A stretch of DNA of 64,000 nucleotides from Citrobacter sp. JGM124 (lineage in GTDB: Bacteria; Pseudomonadota; Gammaproteobacteria; Enterobacterales; Enterobacteriaceae). Of the stretch, positions 41,735 to 51,204 are shown piece after piece (the first letter of the stretch is position 1; each line of letters begins with the position of its first letter). The stretch covers positions 1 to 64,000 of the forward strand of contig NZ_JAERJD010000008.1 of assembly GCF_018257795.1 (NCBI RefSeq). The letters are read 5' to 3'. The notes beneath the pieces are model-generated. The model searched no databases, was not told where the DNA came from, and was given only the letters and a program-made list of their open reading frames with translations. Both the position numbers and the translations under genes were made by a program.

Positions 41735-42196
41735 GATATATCCTTGAACAATGGGAGACAGGTACCCGGTCTTTATATATATCAGAAGGGGACCTCGGCT
41801 GACAGGTGCCTGTAGCTATTTTTTCAGCGTAATATGTTTTTCCGCCGTCATTATGCAGGGGACAGACCTGTTCTGAGATTAAACTGGCGGCCAGCATATC
41901 TGAAAGCCCTTTTGAGGCTCTTTTGTTACCCAAGTACTTTTCTAACAGCTGTGTTGCCAGTTCGATTGTCCCATTGCCGCGGGACATGAAGAAACATTAT
42001 CTTCCTCCAGCAAGTTTCTATCAGTGAGCGGTGTTTTCCAGGGAAACATTTCAATGAATTCACTGCCATGTCGCAGTGGACTGGAATAAATTGTTTCACC
42101 ACAATTTGTACTAACAGGCTTGCCGTCGAGTGAAGTCAGCTGCCATGAACAGACAATTTTCCGGATATAATCATCATTATCTCCAGAAAATACAGT
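41715..42196 (-). pseudogene. Probable frameshifted relic of unrecognised family
   Basis: Two adjoining minus-strand frames look protein-like. Frame one is open at 42196-41942 with no start codon (SWQLTSLDGKPVSTNCGETI, FIEMFPWKTPLTDRNLLEED). Frame two runs 41987-41715 (NGTIELATQLLEKYLGNKRA, SKGLSDMLAASLIS). Frame two starts at an ATG with no ribosome site, right behind an in-frame stop. Joining them near 41985 by one frameshift gives a smooth sequence of about 150 residues. I do not recognise the family. Frame two alone could be a short real gene. Confidence 0.35.
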
Positions 42197-42385
42197 TTAT
42201 CCAGGAAACTGCCTAAGGATAATAATGAAACTCAGGTATGAGTAGAAAAATAAATTTAACTTTTTTGTCATTTTTTTCTGTTAAATAGGATGTGGTCTGT
42301 TTGTGTTGAATAACGAGAGTAATGGTAGAGTGGTCGAAATTCTGTATTCCTGTAAACAGTACAGTAATACCCAGTGTTATGAAAA

Positions 42386-42691
42386 TCACCCCACATAAAC
42401 AGCAGAAAAGAATAAAAATACTTTTTGGTTAGATACGGCAGGAATAATACCTCGGGTAAATAATACTAACTTATCTCCAGCTCGAATATCGCTTGCCGGG
42501 GTATTGATGTCAATTTTTTATAGCATCCATTGCTTCAGTCCTAATGCAATAAGATATATGCCTCAGTGTAACAGGCTATTCGGGGACTAAATTTTTATAC
42601 TGTGGGGCATTATCAAAATTGCATTAGGACCTGGCGTTAGCGCCAGGCTGAAACAAGCAACAGCAAAGTAAAACCATACTGAAATGCCCAT
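42386..42691 (-). pseudogene. Wrecked LysE/RhtB-family exporter gene
   Basis: On the minus strand a perfect AAGGAGGT ribosome site precedes ATG at 42691, which opens VWFYFAVACFSLALTPGPNA, the N-terminal signature of LysE/RhtB exporters, then stops at codon 35. Further down, near 42450-42386, FTRGIIPAVSNQKVFLFF resembles the mid-protein motif (RG-x-L-x-x-x-S-N-P-K-x-x-L-F-F). Between them about 90 codons of a normal family member are missing and stops occur in all frames. The gene is therefore deleted in the middle and frameshifted. Confidence 0.72.
42538..42630. repeat. 13-bp perfect inverted repeat, 93 bp end to end
   Basis: GTCCTAATGCAAT at 42538-42550 and its exact complement at 42618-42630 enclose 67 bp. 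The right copy lies in the PGPNAI codons of the LysE relic; the left copy is an inverted duplicate. There is no obvious target-site duplication. Confidence 0.6.
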
Positions 42692-42802
42692 ATTACCTCC
42701 TTTTTATGGATAATAGAGGTAATAAATGCCATGAGAAATGTACAGAATGGGCATGGAATGGCAAAAAATGGACAAGGATACAGAAATAGGATTCAGTATT
42801 TT

Positions 42803-43501
42803 TTAAGCTGCTAAATCAATCAGTAAAGCTTTTAACCCGGTGCTGGCTAATAGAGTAATACTGCCCTCATCACAGATAAATGCACCATCACCACAGGTTA
42901 AGTTTTCTGTGTGCTTGTCAGATGTCGCTGTCACAGTTCCGTTAATGGATTGCAAATAAGCACGGCGTCCCAACAGCGAAATAGTTTGTTGCTGGCCCGG
43001 TTGCAGATTGAGGTGATGAACTCTGATATTCTGGCGCAACTGTAATGTTGATTTCCCCCCCTCAACAGAGGCAATCAGTTGCTGGGGCTGGCGGTTTAGG
43101 CTGATTTTTTGAATTAACGGGTTATCCCCTTCCGGGCAGGCATCCAGCCAAAGCTGTATTCTGGTCAACGGAGTTTTTTTGCTGACATTATGCTCGCTAT
43201 AACTGCTCCGGGGTTGGGCGGATAACAGAACGGCCTCACCGGTTTTTACCAGAATATGGCGACCGTCGTTATCTCGATATTCTGCTTCGCCTTCCAGAAC
43301 GAGGTTGAGAATATCTACTTTCGGATAACTTCTGGGTTGTAATGACGCGCCCGGGGCTAAAACTTCCTGATTAAGTACGCGCAACGAAGCATAACCGAGT
43401 AATTTAGGGTCAAAATAGTGCCCAAAGGAGAAGGTGTAGCGGGCTTTCAACCAACCGTAGTCAGCCTCACCACACTGTTTAGCTGTTCTTATAGTGATCA
43501 T
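42803..43501 (-). CDS. yhaK: Pirin-family bicupin YhaK
   Basis: A 232-residue two-cupin protein. The N-terminal half is nearly identical to E. coli YhaK (TARQCG-like start, YTFSFGHYFDPKLLGYASLR, LNQEVLAPGASLQPRSYPKV, YSEHN). The C-terminal half ends TCGDGAFICDEGSITLL...LKALLIDL. The E. coli protein is reported to be redox-sensitive and its reaction is unclear. It is divergent from yhaJ across 105 bp, as in E. coli, suggesting control by YhaJ. Confidence 0.95.
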   Translation of the reverse strand: MITIRTAKQCGEADYGWLKARYTFSFGHYFDPKLLGYASLRVLNQEVLAPGASLQPRSYPKVDILNLVLEGEAEYRDNDGRHILVKTGEAVLLSAQPRSSYSEHNVSKKTPLTRIQLWLDACPEGDNPLIQKISLNRQPQQLIASVEGGKSTLQLRQNIRVHHLNLQPGQQQTISLLGRRAYLQSINGTVTATSDKHTENLTCGDGAFICDEGSITLLASTGLKALLIDLAA

Positions 43502-43606
43502 GATGGGTAACCTCTTTTTAAGCTACACTCATGTTAGAGCTATAGACGCTGTATTGTTAGCCAGTTAATCTGCACGGTATCGTCAAATTTACTGAATGAG
43601 ACTCAA

Positions 43607-44500
43607 ATGGCAAAAGAGAGAGCATTAACGCTGGAAGCGCTGAGAGTTATGGATGCCATTGACAGGCGTGGTAGCTTTGCGGCGGCGGCTGATGAATTAG
43701 GACGAGTCCCTTCGGCACTCAGTTATACCATGCAAAAGCTTGAGGAAGAGCTGGATGTTGTGCTTTTTGATCGCTCAGGCCATCGTACTAAATTCACCAA
43801 TGTTGGCCGTATGCTGCTGGAAAGAGGGCGGGTTCTGCTGGAGGCCGCGGATAAACTGACTACTGATGCAGAAGCATTGGCCCGCGGCTGGGAAACTCAT
43901 CTGACAATTGTTACGGAAGCACTGATACCTGCTGAAAAGCTTTTTCCTTTGGTCGACAGACTTGCCGAGAAAGCCAACACGCAGCTCTCCATTGTCTCTG
44001 AAGTATTAGCGGGTGCCTGGGAACGCCTTGAACAGGGGCGTGCCGATATTGTCATTGCCCCGGATCTGCATTTTCGAACATCATCAGAAATTAACAGTCG
44101 CAAATTGTATCAGCTCTTGAATGTGTCAGTGGCGGCACCGGACCATCCCATTCACCTTGAGCCTGAACCCCTGGCAGAGGCGACGCGAGTGAAATACCGT
44201 GGTATTGCGATAGCGGATACCGCACGGGAAATACCTGTACTGACGGTACAGTTGCTGGATAAGCAGCCGCGTCTGACCGTCAGCTCCATGGAAAATAAGC
44301 GACAAGCATTGCTGGCGGGGTTAGGGGTAGCGTCTATGCCCTATGAATTAGTTGAACGTGATATCGCTGAAGGTCGCCTGCGGGTAGTGAGCCCGGAAAC
44401 CACTCGCGAGATGGACATTATTATGGCCTGGCGTCGTGACAGTATGGGGGAGGCAAAATCCTGGTGTCTGCGTGAAATACCTAAGATATTGAAAAAATAA
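43607..44500 (+). CDS. yhaJ: LysR-type regulator YhaJ
   Basis: A 297-residue LysR-family regulator with an N-terminal winged helix-turn-helix (residues 5-65: LEALRVMDAIDRRGSFAAAA, ELGRVPSALSYTMQKLEEEL) and a periplasmic-binding-like effector domain. It matches E. coli YhaJ closely (LAGAWERLEQGRADIVIAPD, AWRRDSMGEAKSWCLREIP). The divergent neighbour yhaK is the natural target. In E. coli YhaJ responds to quinone-like or nitroaromatic breakdown compounds. Confidence 0.96.
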   Translation: MAKERALTLEALRVMDAIDRRGSFAAAADELGRVPSALSYTMQKLEEELDVVLFDRSGHRTKFTNVGRMLLERGRVLLEAADKLTTDAEALARGWETHLTIVTEALIPAEKLFPLVDRLAEKANTQLSIVSEVLAGAWERLEQGRADIVIAPDLHFRTSSEINSRKLYQLLNVSVAAPDHPIHLEPEPLAEATRVKYRGIAIADTAREIPVLTVQLLDKQPRLTVSSMENKRQALLAGLGVASMPYELVERDIAEGRLRVVSPETTREMDIIMAWRRDSMGEAKSWCLREIPKILKK

Positions 44501-44519
44501 CCCCCTGTTTTTCTGCCAT

Positions 44520-44554
44520 CCCCCCCTGTGAATCAATGTGCGTCACAGGGGGGG
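44520..44554. terminator. Hairpin between convergent yhaJ and mscM
   Basis: CCCCCCCTGTGA pairs perfectly with TCACAGGGGGGG around an 11-base loop. It lies 20 bp after yhaJ and just after mscM on the other strand. Very GC-rich stem, no long T run. Confidence 0.6.
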
Positions 44555-44562
44555 TTAGTTAA

Positions 44563-47500
44563 TTAGATCCCTCCACTCCCTTTGGCAGCCGCTGCCACTG
44601 TCTGATTACGCAGCGTTTCCATCCGCATCTGGATCGGTGGGAATGGCATTTCGATATTATGTTCATGGAACCCTTGCAGGATCTGCTGGTGTATTTCATG
44701 GCGTAGCGGCATACGATGGGCCATTTCCGCTGCATAAACGCGCAAATCAAAGATCTGAATGCCCTGTTGCAGATTAACCAGGAAGGCTTCTGGTTGGGGG
44801 GTATCAAGCACTAATGAACAACGTTTCGCTGCCTGTAACAAGATCTCGGTGACCTCTTCAGGATTGGCATCGGCAGGTGCCGGAATGGTCAGCACGACAC
44901 GGGTAACCGAATCAGAGAGCGACCAGTTAATAAATTGCTCAGTAATAAAAGCCTGGTTGGGCACGATTATCTCTTTACGATCCCAGTCACTGATAGTGGT
45001 TGCCCGGGTATTGATACGCGTTACTGTACCGGTTAATTCCCGAATGGTCACGGTGTCACCAATACGGATAGGTTTCTCAAACAGGATTATTAAACCAGAA
45101 ACAAAATTGGCAAAAATTTGCTGTAAACCAAAACCGAGCCCGACGCTCAGTGCAGCAACAAGCCATTGCAGTTTTGACCATTCAATACCCACCAAAGAGA
45201 ATCCAGCCAGGCCGCCTATTAGCATTAACAGGTATTTGGTAATGGTTGTAATGGCATATCCTGTACCGGGAGCCAGATCCAAGTGCTGGAGAAGTGCCAG
45301 CTCAAGCAGTGCTGGCAGGTTACGTACCAGTTGTACGGTGATTATCAGTACCAGGATCGCGATTAGTAATGAGCTGAGAGTAATAGGTTCAATACTTTCA
45401 ACACCCTGTACACTTGATGTGACATCCCACAACGTGATATTGCCCAGGAAGCCAAAGGCAGAATGGATTTCTGACCATAAGACAATCACGGAAAGTAGGG
45501 CAATTAAGGTCAGAAGAGACCGGACCAGTTTTAACGACTGGGCGCTGATAGCATCAAGATCGATTTCCGTGTCATCGACGTTATCAATAATGCCCTCAAC
45601 ACTATGGGCATGGTTTGGATCCTCTTCCCCTCGTGCTCGTTGGGCGAGAATATCTGCCCGTCGCTGTCTGGCACGATCAAAAGCCAGACGGCGTCGTTGG
45701 ATCAGCATCCAGCGGCGGATGATATAGTAGATAATCAGCAGTAAAAACCAGATTGCCACTGAGGTTTCCATTCGTGCCAGCAAGGCTTGTGCAGTCGCGA
45801 GATAGCCAACTATTGCGGCCAGGATCGCGACTAAAGGCGCACTGAGCATCAGGTTCCACAATAGCGTATTAACCAGATTTTCACCGCTTCCCTGTTTGTC
45901 GAGGTACAGGGGTAACCCTGCACGCTTAAGGCTCAGGGTCACCATTGCCAATGCACCACAAATTAGAATGAAGCAGAGCCTTCCAAGCGTTGCTGAAAAT
46001 TCGCGATCATTGAGGTTATTGAACATGATAAGCGCCATGATCAGGGGCACAATCAAGCCAATGCTCATAATGTAGTAGCGCATAGCCCGGGAGACACGTT
46101 CGCGATGCCAGCCAAAATGAACAATAAACAGTCCATTCGGGCGGGCGAAAATAGCGCAAATCATCACGCCCCATAGCAGTGGAACGGTGGCGGTTACCCC
46201 ATCACCAATCGCTACCGCAATAGGGTAAGGCCAGGCTTCTTGTAAGCCATGGCCGAGCGTTGCCCACAGTATGGGTAGCGGCAAGGCCACCAAAATAGAC
46301 CAAAAGACATTACGGAGCGTTAAGCTGAAATGATCCTGGGTTACCTTGCCGACTCTGGCGCTGGAACGTTCAAGAAATTCGGTAAAATGGCGACGTGAAC
46401 TGACGCTGAAACCTACCAGAATTAATGCCCCGAACAGTGGCAGTATGGTTTCTTTGCTTGTTATCATCATGATAAATGCTTTACCTAACTGACTGAAAGT
46501 ATCCAGTGAAACCAGGTTGCGTAAAGCATGTAAGACATCCAGTGGCCAGTTAAGCCCCATTGGGCTAACATCTGACGTCCAGAACAGATAGCGGTGGGTA
46601 GCTTCATTAACTTCTCTGAGTGCATCTTCAAGCTGGCTGTTGGCAACTTTCAGCTTCGTCAGTTCCAGAATGAGCGCATCCCCCCCTTTCAGGAGGGAAT
46701 TCAGCAGCCCACGTTGGGTACGAAGCTGTGCATCCAGAATACGGCTCTGTTCTGCCGTCAAGGGATCACCATCCAGTTGGTGAATCTGGCGTAGTTCGGT
46801 TTGTTTATTGAGAAGGTCTTCATAAGCCAGGCGCTGAACCCGTAACTGGGCCAGTTCAGTATCCAGCTGCTGAGACTTAGGCATATCTGGCAACCGTGCT
46901 ACCTGGGCGCGCAGGGCTTCCCCTAAGACATTGGATACCCCTAACCACTGGGCCTGTTCGCGTAAGGTATTTAACGCCTGACGAACCTGAACGGTTTGTG
47001 TATTGGCCTGGCGTTGCTGGGAAGCAACCAGCTCCATACGCTGGGCTTGTTGATTCAGTGCCTGTGAAAGCTCACGGTTAGTTTTAAATTGTTCCGTAAT
47101 TGCCGGGGGTAAATTCTCACTGGCTTCTGCAAGCTGCTCAGTACTTTCCAGAGCCTGTTCCGCTTCGCGCTGACGCTGGTTATTGAGCTGATTACGCAGG
47201 GACTGGAGATAAGCGTCAAGCAATGTACTTTGCTTGGCAGCCAGTTCTGCTCGCATCCGTGCCAGTTCCTGGCGGTTGTTTGCTGACAGTTGTGCCAGTT
47301 CTAGTTCATCGACCAGGGCTTTGAGTCGCGCGGCCTCTGCCAGTAGTGCCGTATGCTGGGCCTGAGTTAGGGCTGAACTGCCAGAAGAAGATTGTAATCC
47401 TATTTTACGTTCAACCTCATTTAACTGACGACGAAGATCCGTCTGCTGCTGAGGTAACTGACCCAGTGAGTCTGTGATATCCCTGATACGATCTTGTTCT

Positions 47501-47901
47501 TGTTGCGCTAAACGGCTTTTATCCAGCAGTTGGCTGCTGACTTGCAGAACTTCTTGGTTCAGGGCGTCAGTGGAAAGATTCGTGGGTGCTTTTGGCGGTT
47601 CTTCCTCTATGCCTGCAATCTGTTTGTGCAGTGTTTGTGAGAGCTTAGGGAAGTTATCTATCGCTTGTTGATATTGCCTGGCGCGTTCAAGCGAGCCAGT
47701 ACGTTCATCAAGCGCATTAAGGGCAGACTGTAACGCGTCGATAACTTCCGCCTGATTGGGGGTGTTTCCGGCGGCTTTGATCTGCTCAAGATCTTGTGAA
47801 ACTTGTTTTTGATCAGGGACGGTGGCAGCGTGCGCCACCCCCATACTGAAGCAAAAAGCTATCAGGAAAAAGATAATTGGGCGCACGAGTCTGCCTGTCA
47901 C
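44563..47901 (-). CDS. mscM: Miniconductance mechanosensitive channel MscM (YjeP)
   Basis: A 1112-residue MscS/MscK-type channel that opens on membrane tension to release solutes on hypo-osmotic shock. A signal peptide ends at AHAA (about residue 26). A long Gln-rich coiled-coil periplasmic domain runs to about residue 470, followed by several membrane segments. The pore helix and MscS beta domain lie near residue 930 (LGFGLQQIFANFVSG, FEKPIRIGDTVTI, IVPNQAFITEQFINWS). It sits one base after psd and is presumably co-transcribed with it, as in E. coli. Confidence 0.96.
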   Translation of the reverse strand: MTGRLVRPIIFFLIAFCFSMGVAHAATVPDQKQVSQDLEQIKAAGNTPNQAEVIDALQSALNALDERTGSLERARQYQQAIDNFPKLSQTLHKQIAGIEEEPPKAPTNLSTDALNQEVLQVSSQLLDKSRLAQQEQDRIRDITDSLGQLPQQQTDLRRQLNEVERKIGLQSSSGSSALTQAQHTALLAEAARLKALVDELELAQLSANNRQELARMRAELAAKQSTLLDAYLQSLRNQLNNQRQREAEQALESTEQLAEASENLPPAITEQFKTNRELSQALNQQAQRMELVASQQRQANTQTVQVRQALNTLREQAQWLGVSNVLGEALRAQVARLPDMPKSQQLDTELAQLRVQRLAYEDLLNKQTELRQIHQLDGDPLTAEQSRILDAQLRTQRGLLNSLLKGGDALILELTKLKVANSQLEDALREVNEATHRYLFWTSDVSPMGLNWPLDVLHALRNLVSLDTFSQLGKAFIMMITSKETILPLFGALILVGFSVSSRRHFTEFLERSSARVGKVTQDHFSLTLRNVFWSILVALPLPILWATLGHGLQEAWPYPIAVAIGDGVTATVPLLWGVMICAIFARPNGLFIVHFGWHRERVSRAMRYYIMSIGLIVPLIMALIMFNNLNDREFSATLGRLCFILICGALAMVTLSLKRAGLPLYLDKQGSGENLVNTLLWNLMLSAPLVAILAAIVGYLATAQALLARMETSVAIWFLLLIIYYIIRRWMLIQRRRLAFDRARQRRADILAQRARGEEDPNHAHSVEGIIDNVDDTEIDLDAISAQSLKLVRSLLTLIALLSVIVLWSEIHSAFGFLGNITLWDVTSSVQGVESIEPITLSSLLIAILVLIITVQLVRNLPALLELALLQHLDLAPGTGYAITTITKYLLMLIGGLAGFSLVGIEWSKLQWLVAALSVGLGFGLQQIFANFVSGLIILFEKPIRIGDTVTIRELTGTVTRINTRATTISDWDRKEIIVPNQAFITEQFINWSLSDSVTRVVLTIPAPADANPEEVTEILLQAAKRCSLVLDTPQPEAFLVNLQQGIQIFDLRVYAAEMAHRMPLRHEIHQQILQGFHEHNIEMPFPPIQMRMETLRNQTVAAAAKGSGGI

Positions 47902-47902
47902 A

Positions 47903-48856
47903 TTATTCTTCGGTGCTTTCCCCGGCCAGAGTGCTGGTCACGGGGGACTTGTCATGTGTTGTGTCTTCCTGAACGGTCGGTTCATTGGTGGCTTCGGATG
48001 ATACCGCCAGTGGCTGACCAATCAAGGTAGGAGAAAGGCTCTGTAAAGACGCGAGCAGATCAACTTTGCCTGGTGCAAACAGGTTAATAACCGTAGAGCC
48101 CAGTTTGAAACGGCCCATCTCATGGCCTTTGAGTAAAGCAACAGAACCTTCGCTTTCACCCGCAGGCCAGGTTTTACGCTTGATCACCCCTTCACGAGGT
48201 GGGGTAACCGTTCCTGACCAGATTGTTTCGATACTGCCGACAATGGTGGCACCGACCAGAATCTGTGCCATCGGGCCAAATTCAGTATCAAACAAGCAAA
48301 TCACGCGCTCATTACGGGCAAATAAGTTTGGCACGTTCTGTGCGGTTAAGTGGTTGACTGAGAAAAGATCCCCTGGGACATAGATCATCTCACGCAGAAT
48401 GCCGTTACAAGGCATATGCACACGGTGATAATCCCGTGGTGATAGATAGGTGGTGACAAAACTGCCATTACGGAACAGGTCTGCCATTTGATAGTTTCCT
48501 GCCAGCAGGGCTTCCAGACTGTAATCATGCCCTTTGGCTTGTAAAATCTTGTCCTCTTCAATACGCCCTAACTGGCTGATGACACCGTCAGCAGGCATGA
48601 CAAGGATATTCGGGTCAGTATTGAGTGGGCGAGCATCCTCACGTAATGGACGCACAAAAAAATCATTAAAAGTACGATAGCTTGCTGTGTCTGGCTTCTG
48701 CGCTTCTTTCATATCGACTTTATAGAATCGAACAAACAGGTCAATGACCAGCTTAGTCAGCCATCCTGCTTGTTTGCTTGCACCCCAACCAGCCAGGCGA
48801 GTCAGCCACAGTTTTGGCAAAATATATTGGAGCGAAAGTTTGATTTTGTTTAACAA
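47903..48856 (-). CDS. psd: Phosphatidylserine decarboxylase proenzyme
   Basis: A membrane-associated pyruvoyl enzyme making phosphatidylethanolamine. The self-cleavage motif LGST (in [12 protein letters not shown]) is intact and HRVHMPCNG is typical. The start is TTG at 48856: AGGAGG lies five bases upstream and the product [17 protein letters not shown] matches the E. coli N-terminus, giving 317 residues. An ATG 14 codons further up adds an unrelated leader. The C-terminal tail after QPLAVS is low-complexity and acidic. It precedes mscM and follows rsgA. Confidence 0.95.
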   Translation of the reverse strand: MLNKIKLSLQYILPKLWLTRLAGWGASKQAGWLTKLVIDLFVRFYKVDMKEAQKPDTASYRTFNDFFVRPLREDARPLNTDPNILVMPADGVISQLGRIEEDKILQAKGHDYSLEALLAGNYQMADLFRNGSFVTTYLSPRDYHRVHMPCNGILREMIYVPGDLFSVNHLTAQNVPNLFARNERVICLFDTEFGPMAQILVGATIVGSIETIWSGTVTPPREGVIKRKTWPAGESEGSVALLKGHEMGRFKLGSTVINLFAPGKVDLLASLQSLSPTLIGQPLAVSSEATNEPTVQEDTTHDKSPVTSTLAGESTEE

Positions 48857-48935
48857 AATAGCCTCCTGGCTAAATGTCTCAAATGAGAAGCTGGACATAA
48901 AAAGGCAACGATTCTAGCGATGTCCAGCTTAATTG

Positions 48936-49991
48936 TCAGTTTTCCGTATCAGAAAGACCTTTACGCGTTTTTACTTCGGCCATGCTTTCCAAAATACGGT
49001 GGTAGTTTTCAAAGCGGGTTTCGGCGATATCACCCCGCTCAACGGCTTCACGCAAGGCACAGCCTGGATCATTGTCATGACGGCAGTCCCGATACTTACA
49101 GTGACCCAAATAGTCTTGAAATTCGACAAAACCCTGGGTGATTTGTTCCGGCGCCAGATGCCATAAACCGAATTCACGCACTCCCGGGGAGTCAATAACA
49201 TCACCACCACCCGGAAAATGGTAGAGGCGTGATGCCGTTGTGGTATGTTGTCCCAATCCTGAGTTGTCTGAAACATCGTTGACCAGGATTTGATTTTCTT
49301 CAAAACCGAGGAGTCTGTTTAACAGGCTGGACTTGCCCACCCCAGATTGACCAGCAAAAATACTGATGCGTCCAACCAGGGCGTCTTCCAGTTCTTTTAA
49401 CCCTTCCGCCCGATAGCTTGAAACCATCAATACGCGGTAGCCTATCTTACGATAGATATCCATCTGTTCGTCGACCCATTGCCGGCCTTCATCATCAAGG
49501 AGGTCGGTTTTGTTGAGAACCAGTAATGGTTCAACATCCAGGGTTTCACAGGCCACCAGGTAGCGATCAATAATATTTAAAGATAGCTCTGGCAAAATAG
49601 CCGACACGATGATGATTTGGTCAATATTTGCCGCAATAGGTTTTACCCCATCATAGAAATCCGGGCGTGTCAGCACAGAGGTACGTGGGTGGACGGCTTC
49701 AACAATCCCTTTTTTAGAGACTTGTTCAGCATTCTCTTTCGCCGGGCGCCAAACGACTTTATCCCCGGTAACCAGAGAACGAATGGTCCGTCGAATATGG
49801 CAACGATGTACTGACCCGTCTGCGGATTCCACGTCAGCGTGCTGGCCGAAGCGACTGATTACCGTCCCTTCACGTCCTTCATCGAACTGTGCATCATCGG
49901 CATCGTGTTTCTCCACGGTTTTGACTAAACGGCGCTCATGGTTTGCTTTTACACGTCGTTGCTGGCCTTTGGAGAGTTTATTTTTGCTCAA
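48936..49991 (-). CDS. rsgA: Ribosome small-subunit GTPase RsgA
   Basis: A 351-residue circularly permuted GTPase that checks late 30S maturation. Order: OB domain, G4 [10 protein letters not shown]1 [13 protein letters not shown]3 DSPGVREF, then the zinc-binding [20 protein letters not shown]. The start codon is TTG ([14 protein letters not shown]) with AGGAG nine bases upstream. It is divergent from orn across about 110 bp, as in E. coli. Confidence 0.97.
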   Translation of the reverse strand: MSKNKLSKGQQRRVKANHERRLVKTVEKHDADDAQFDEGREGTVISRFGQHADVESADGSVHRCHIRRTIRSLVTGDKVVWRPAKENAEQVSKKGIVEAVHPRTSVLTRPDFYDGVKPIAANIDQIIIVSAILPELSLNIIDRYLVACETLDVEPLLVLNKTDLLDDEGRQWVDEQMDIYRKIGYRVLMVSSYRAEGLKELEDALVGRISIFAGQSGVGKSSLLNRLLGFEENQILVNDVSDNSGLGQHTTTASRLYHFPGGGDVIDSPGVREFGLWHLAPEQITQGFVEFQDYLGHCKYRDCRHDNDPGCALREAVERGDIAETRFENYHRILESMAEVKTRKGLSDTEN

Positions 49992-50103
49992 GCGTACTCA
50001 CTCCTGGTCGCCCATGATGGGCAAAAGTTCTATGATACACACAATCTGACCTGAATTAACCCACCGTCATCGCAGGGTGGCACATTGAAAGAAGGAAAAT
50101 AGC

Positions 50104-50649
50104 ATGAGTGGCAATGAAAACAATCTGATTTGGATTGATTTGGAAATGACCGGTCTTAACCCTGAACATGACCGTATTATCGAGATAGCCACCCTGGTGA
50201 CCGATGCTAATCTGAATATTCTGGCAGAGGGGCCAGTTATTGCTGTTCATCAGTCGGATGATCAACTTGGGCTGATGGATGACTGGAACGTGCGGACGCA
50301 TACCCACAGCGGTTTAGTGGCACGAGTTAAGGCCAGTACAAAAAACGAGCAAGCAGCCGAGCAAGAGACACTTGAATTCCTTAGAAAGTGGGTACCTGCT
50401 AACACTTCTCCTATTTGTGGTAATAGTATCGGCCAGGATCGACGCTTCCTGTTTAAATATATGCCTGAGCTGGAAGCTTATTTCCATTATCGCTATTTGG
50501 ACGTAAGTACTTTAAAAGAGCTGGCCCGCCGCTGGAAACCAGAGATATTGCCAGGTTTTAAAAAGCAGGGCACGCATCAGGCAATGGATGATATTCGCGA
50601 ATCCGTTGCTGAACTGGCTTATTACCGTGAGCATTTTATCCAGAGTTGA
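50104..50649 (+). CDS. orn: Oligoribonuclease
   Basis: A 181-residue DEDDh 3'-5' exonuclease that degrades RNA dinucleotides, including pGpG from cyclic-di-GMP turnover. Visible motifs are [20 protein letters not shown] (Exo I), [12 protein letters not shown] (Exo II) and [11 protein letters not shown] (Exo III His and Asp). GAAGGAAAATAGC precedes the ATG. It is followed by a tRNA-Gly gene. Confidence 0.98.
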   Translation: MSGNENNLIWIDLEMTGLNPEHDRIIEIATLVTDANLNILAEGPVIAVHQSDDQLGLMDDWNVRTHTHSGLVARVKASTKNEQAAEQETLEFLRKWVPANTSPICGNSIGQDRRFLFKYMPELEAYFHYRYLDVSTLKELARRWKPEILPGFKKQGTHQAMDDIRESVAELAYYREHFIQS

Positions 50650-50690
50650 GTGGTATTTGCAGGTAAAGCAATATCGGGCTATACAGGGCT

Positions 50691-50725
50691 GCTGATTAAA
50701 TCACCGCTTTGTCGGTTTAATCAGC
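50691..50725. repeat. Stem-loop between orn and tRNA-Gly
   Basis: GCTGATTAAA and TTTAATCAGC form the base, with an inner ACCG/CGGT pair and a short bulge. No T run follows. It lies 42 bp after orn and may mark the 3' end of the orn mRNA. Confidence 0.5.
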
Positions 50726-50762
50726 AATCAAACAAAAAACTCGAAAAAAAGTCATTGGGGGC

Positions 50763-50790
50763 TTGCTACAGCAACGAATTCTCGTATAAT
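50763..50790 (+). promoter_or_regulatory. Promoter of tRNA-Gly
   Basis: TTGCTA (50763-50768), 16-base spacer and TATAAT (50785-50790) are followed by a GC-rich discriminator GCGCCTCCCG, typical of stable-RNA promoters under stringent control. Confidence 0.75.
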
Positions 50791-50845
50791 GCGCCTCCCG
50801 TACCGATACAGATTTTACGCAGTAAAATGTGTGACGATACCCAGA

Positions 50846-50921
<76 letters not shown>

Positions 50922-51204
50922 AGTTTTTGTCATCATAATGATAATTTACAGTTTTAGTTTACTTAAAAAGGTATGCTAATCGGCTGTATTTTTTTGTTTC
51001 TTTTTTTCTGCGCACAGGTTTATCCACAGGCCATCGCTATCCTCTCATTTTATCTACAAAATAGGTAAGATTTGCGTCGTTATTTTAATTCGTTGATTTT
51101 AATGAACTTAATTTAATTTTTGATTATTGCATTAGCATCTGAAAGATTTTTCTTTGCATTTATTTGTGATACGTCTGGAATTTTATTCACATGCTGTGGA
51201 CATG
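50922..51204. other. AT-rich gap with a perfect DnaA box
   Basis: The tract between tRNA-Gly and the 3' end of queG holds no gene. A TTATCCACA at 51020-51028 is a perfect DnaA-box 9-mer, but only one copy is seen. The site may be functional or chance. Confidence 0.45.

Noticed and set aside
42630-42647. CCTGGCG-TTAG-CGCCAGG hairpin as a possible attC-like or terminator element
   Set aside because: It lies inside the coding start of the LysE relic (LALTPGP codons), has no T run, and lacks integron core-site features.
40102-42790. A defence system or prophage next to rnpB
   Set aside because: No nuclease, helicase, integrase, toxin-antitoxin or phage structural gene is visible; the recognisable genes are a transporter-like protein and a cupin.
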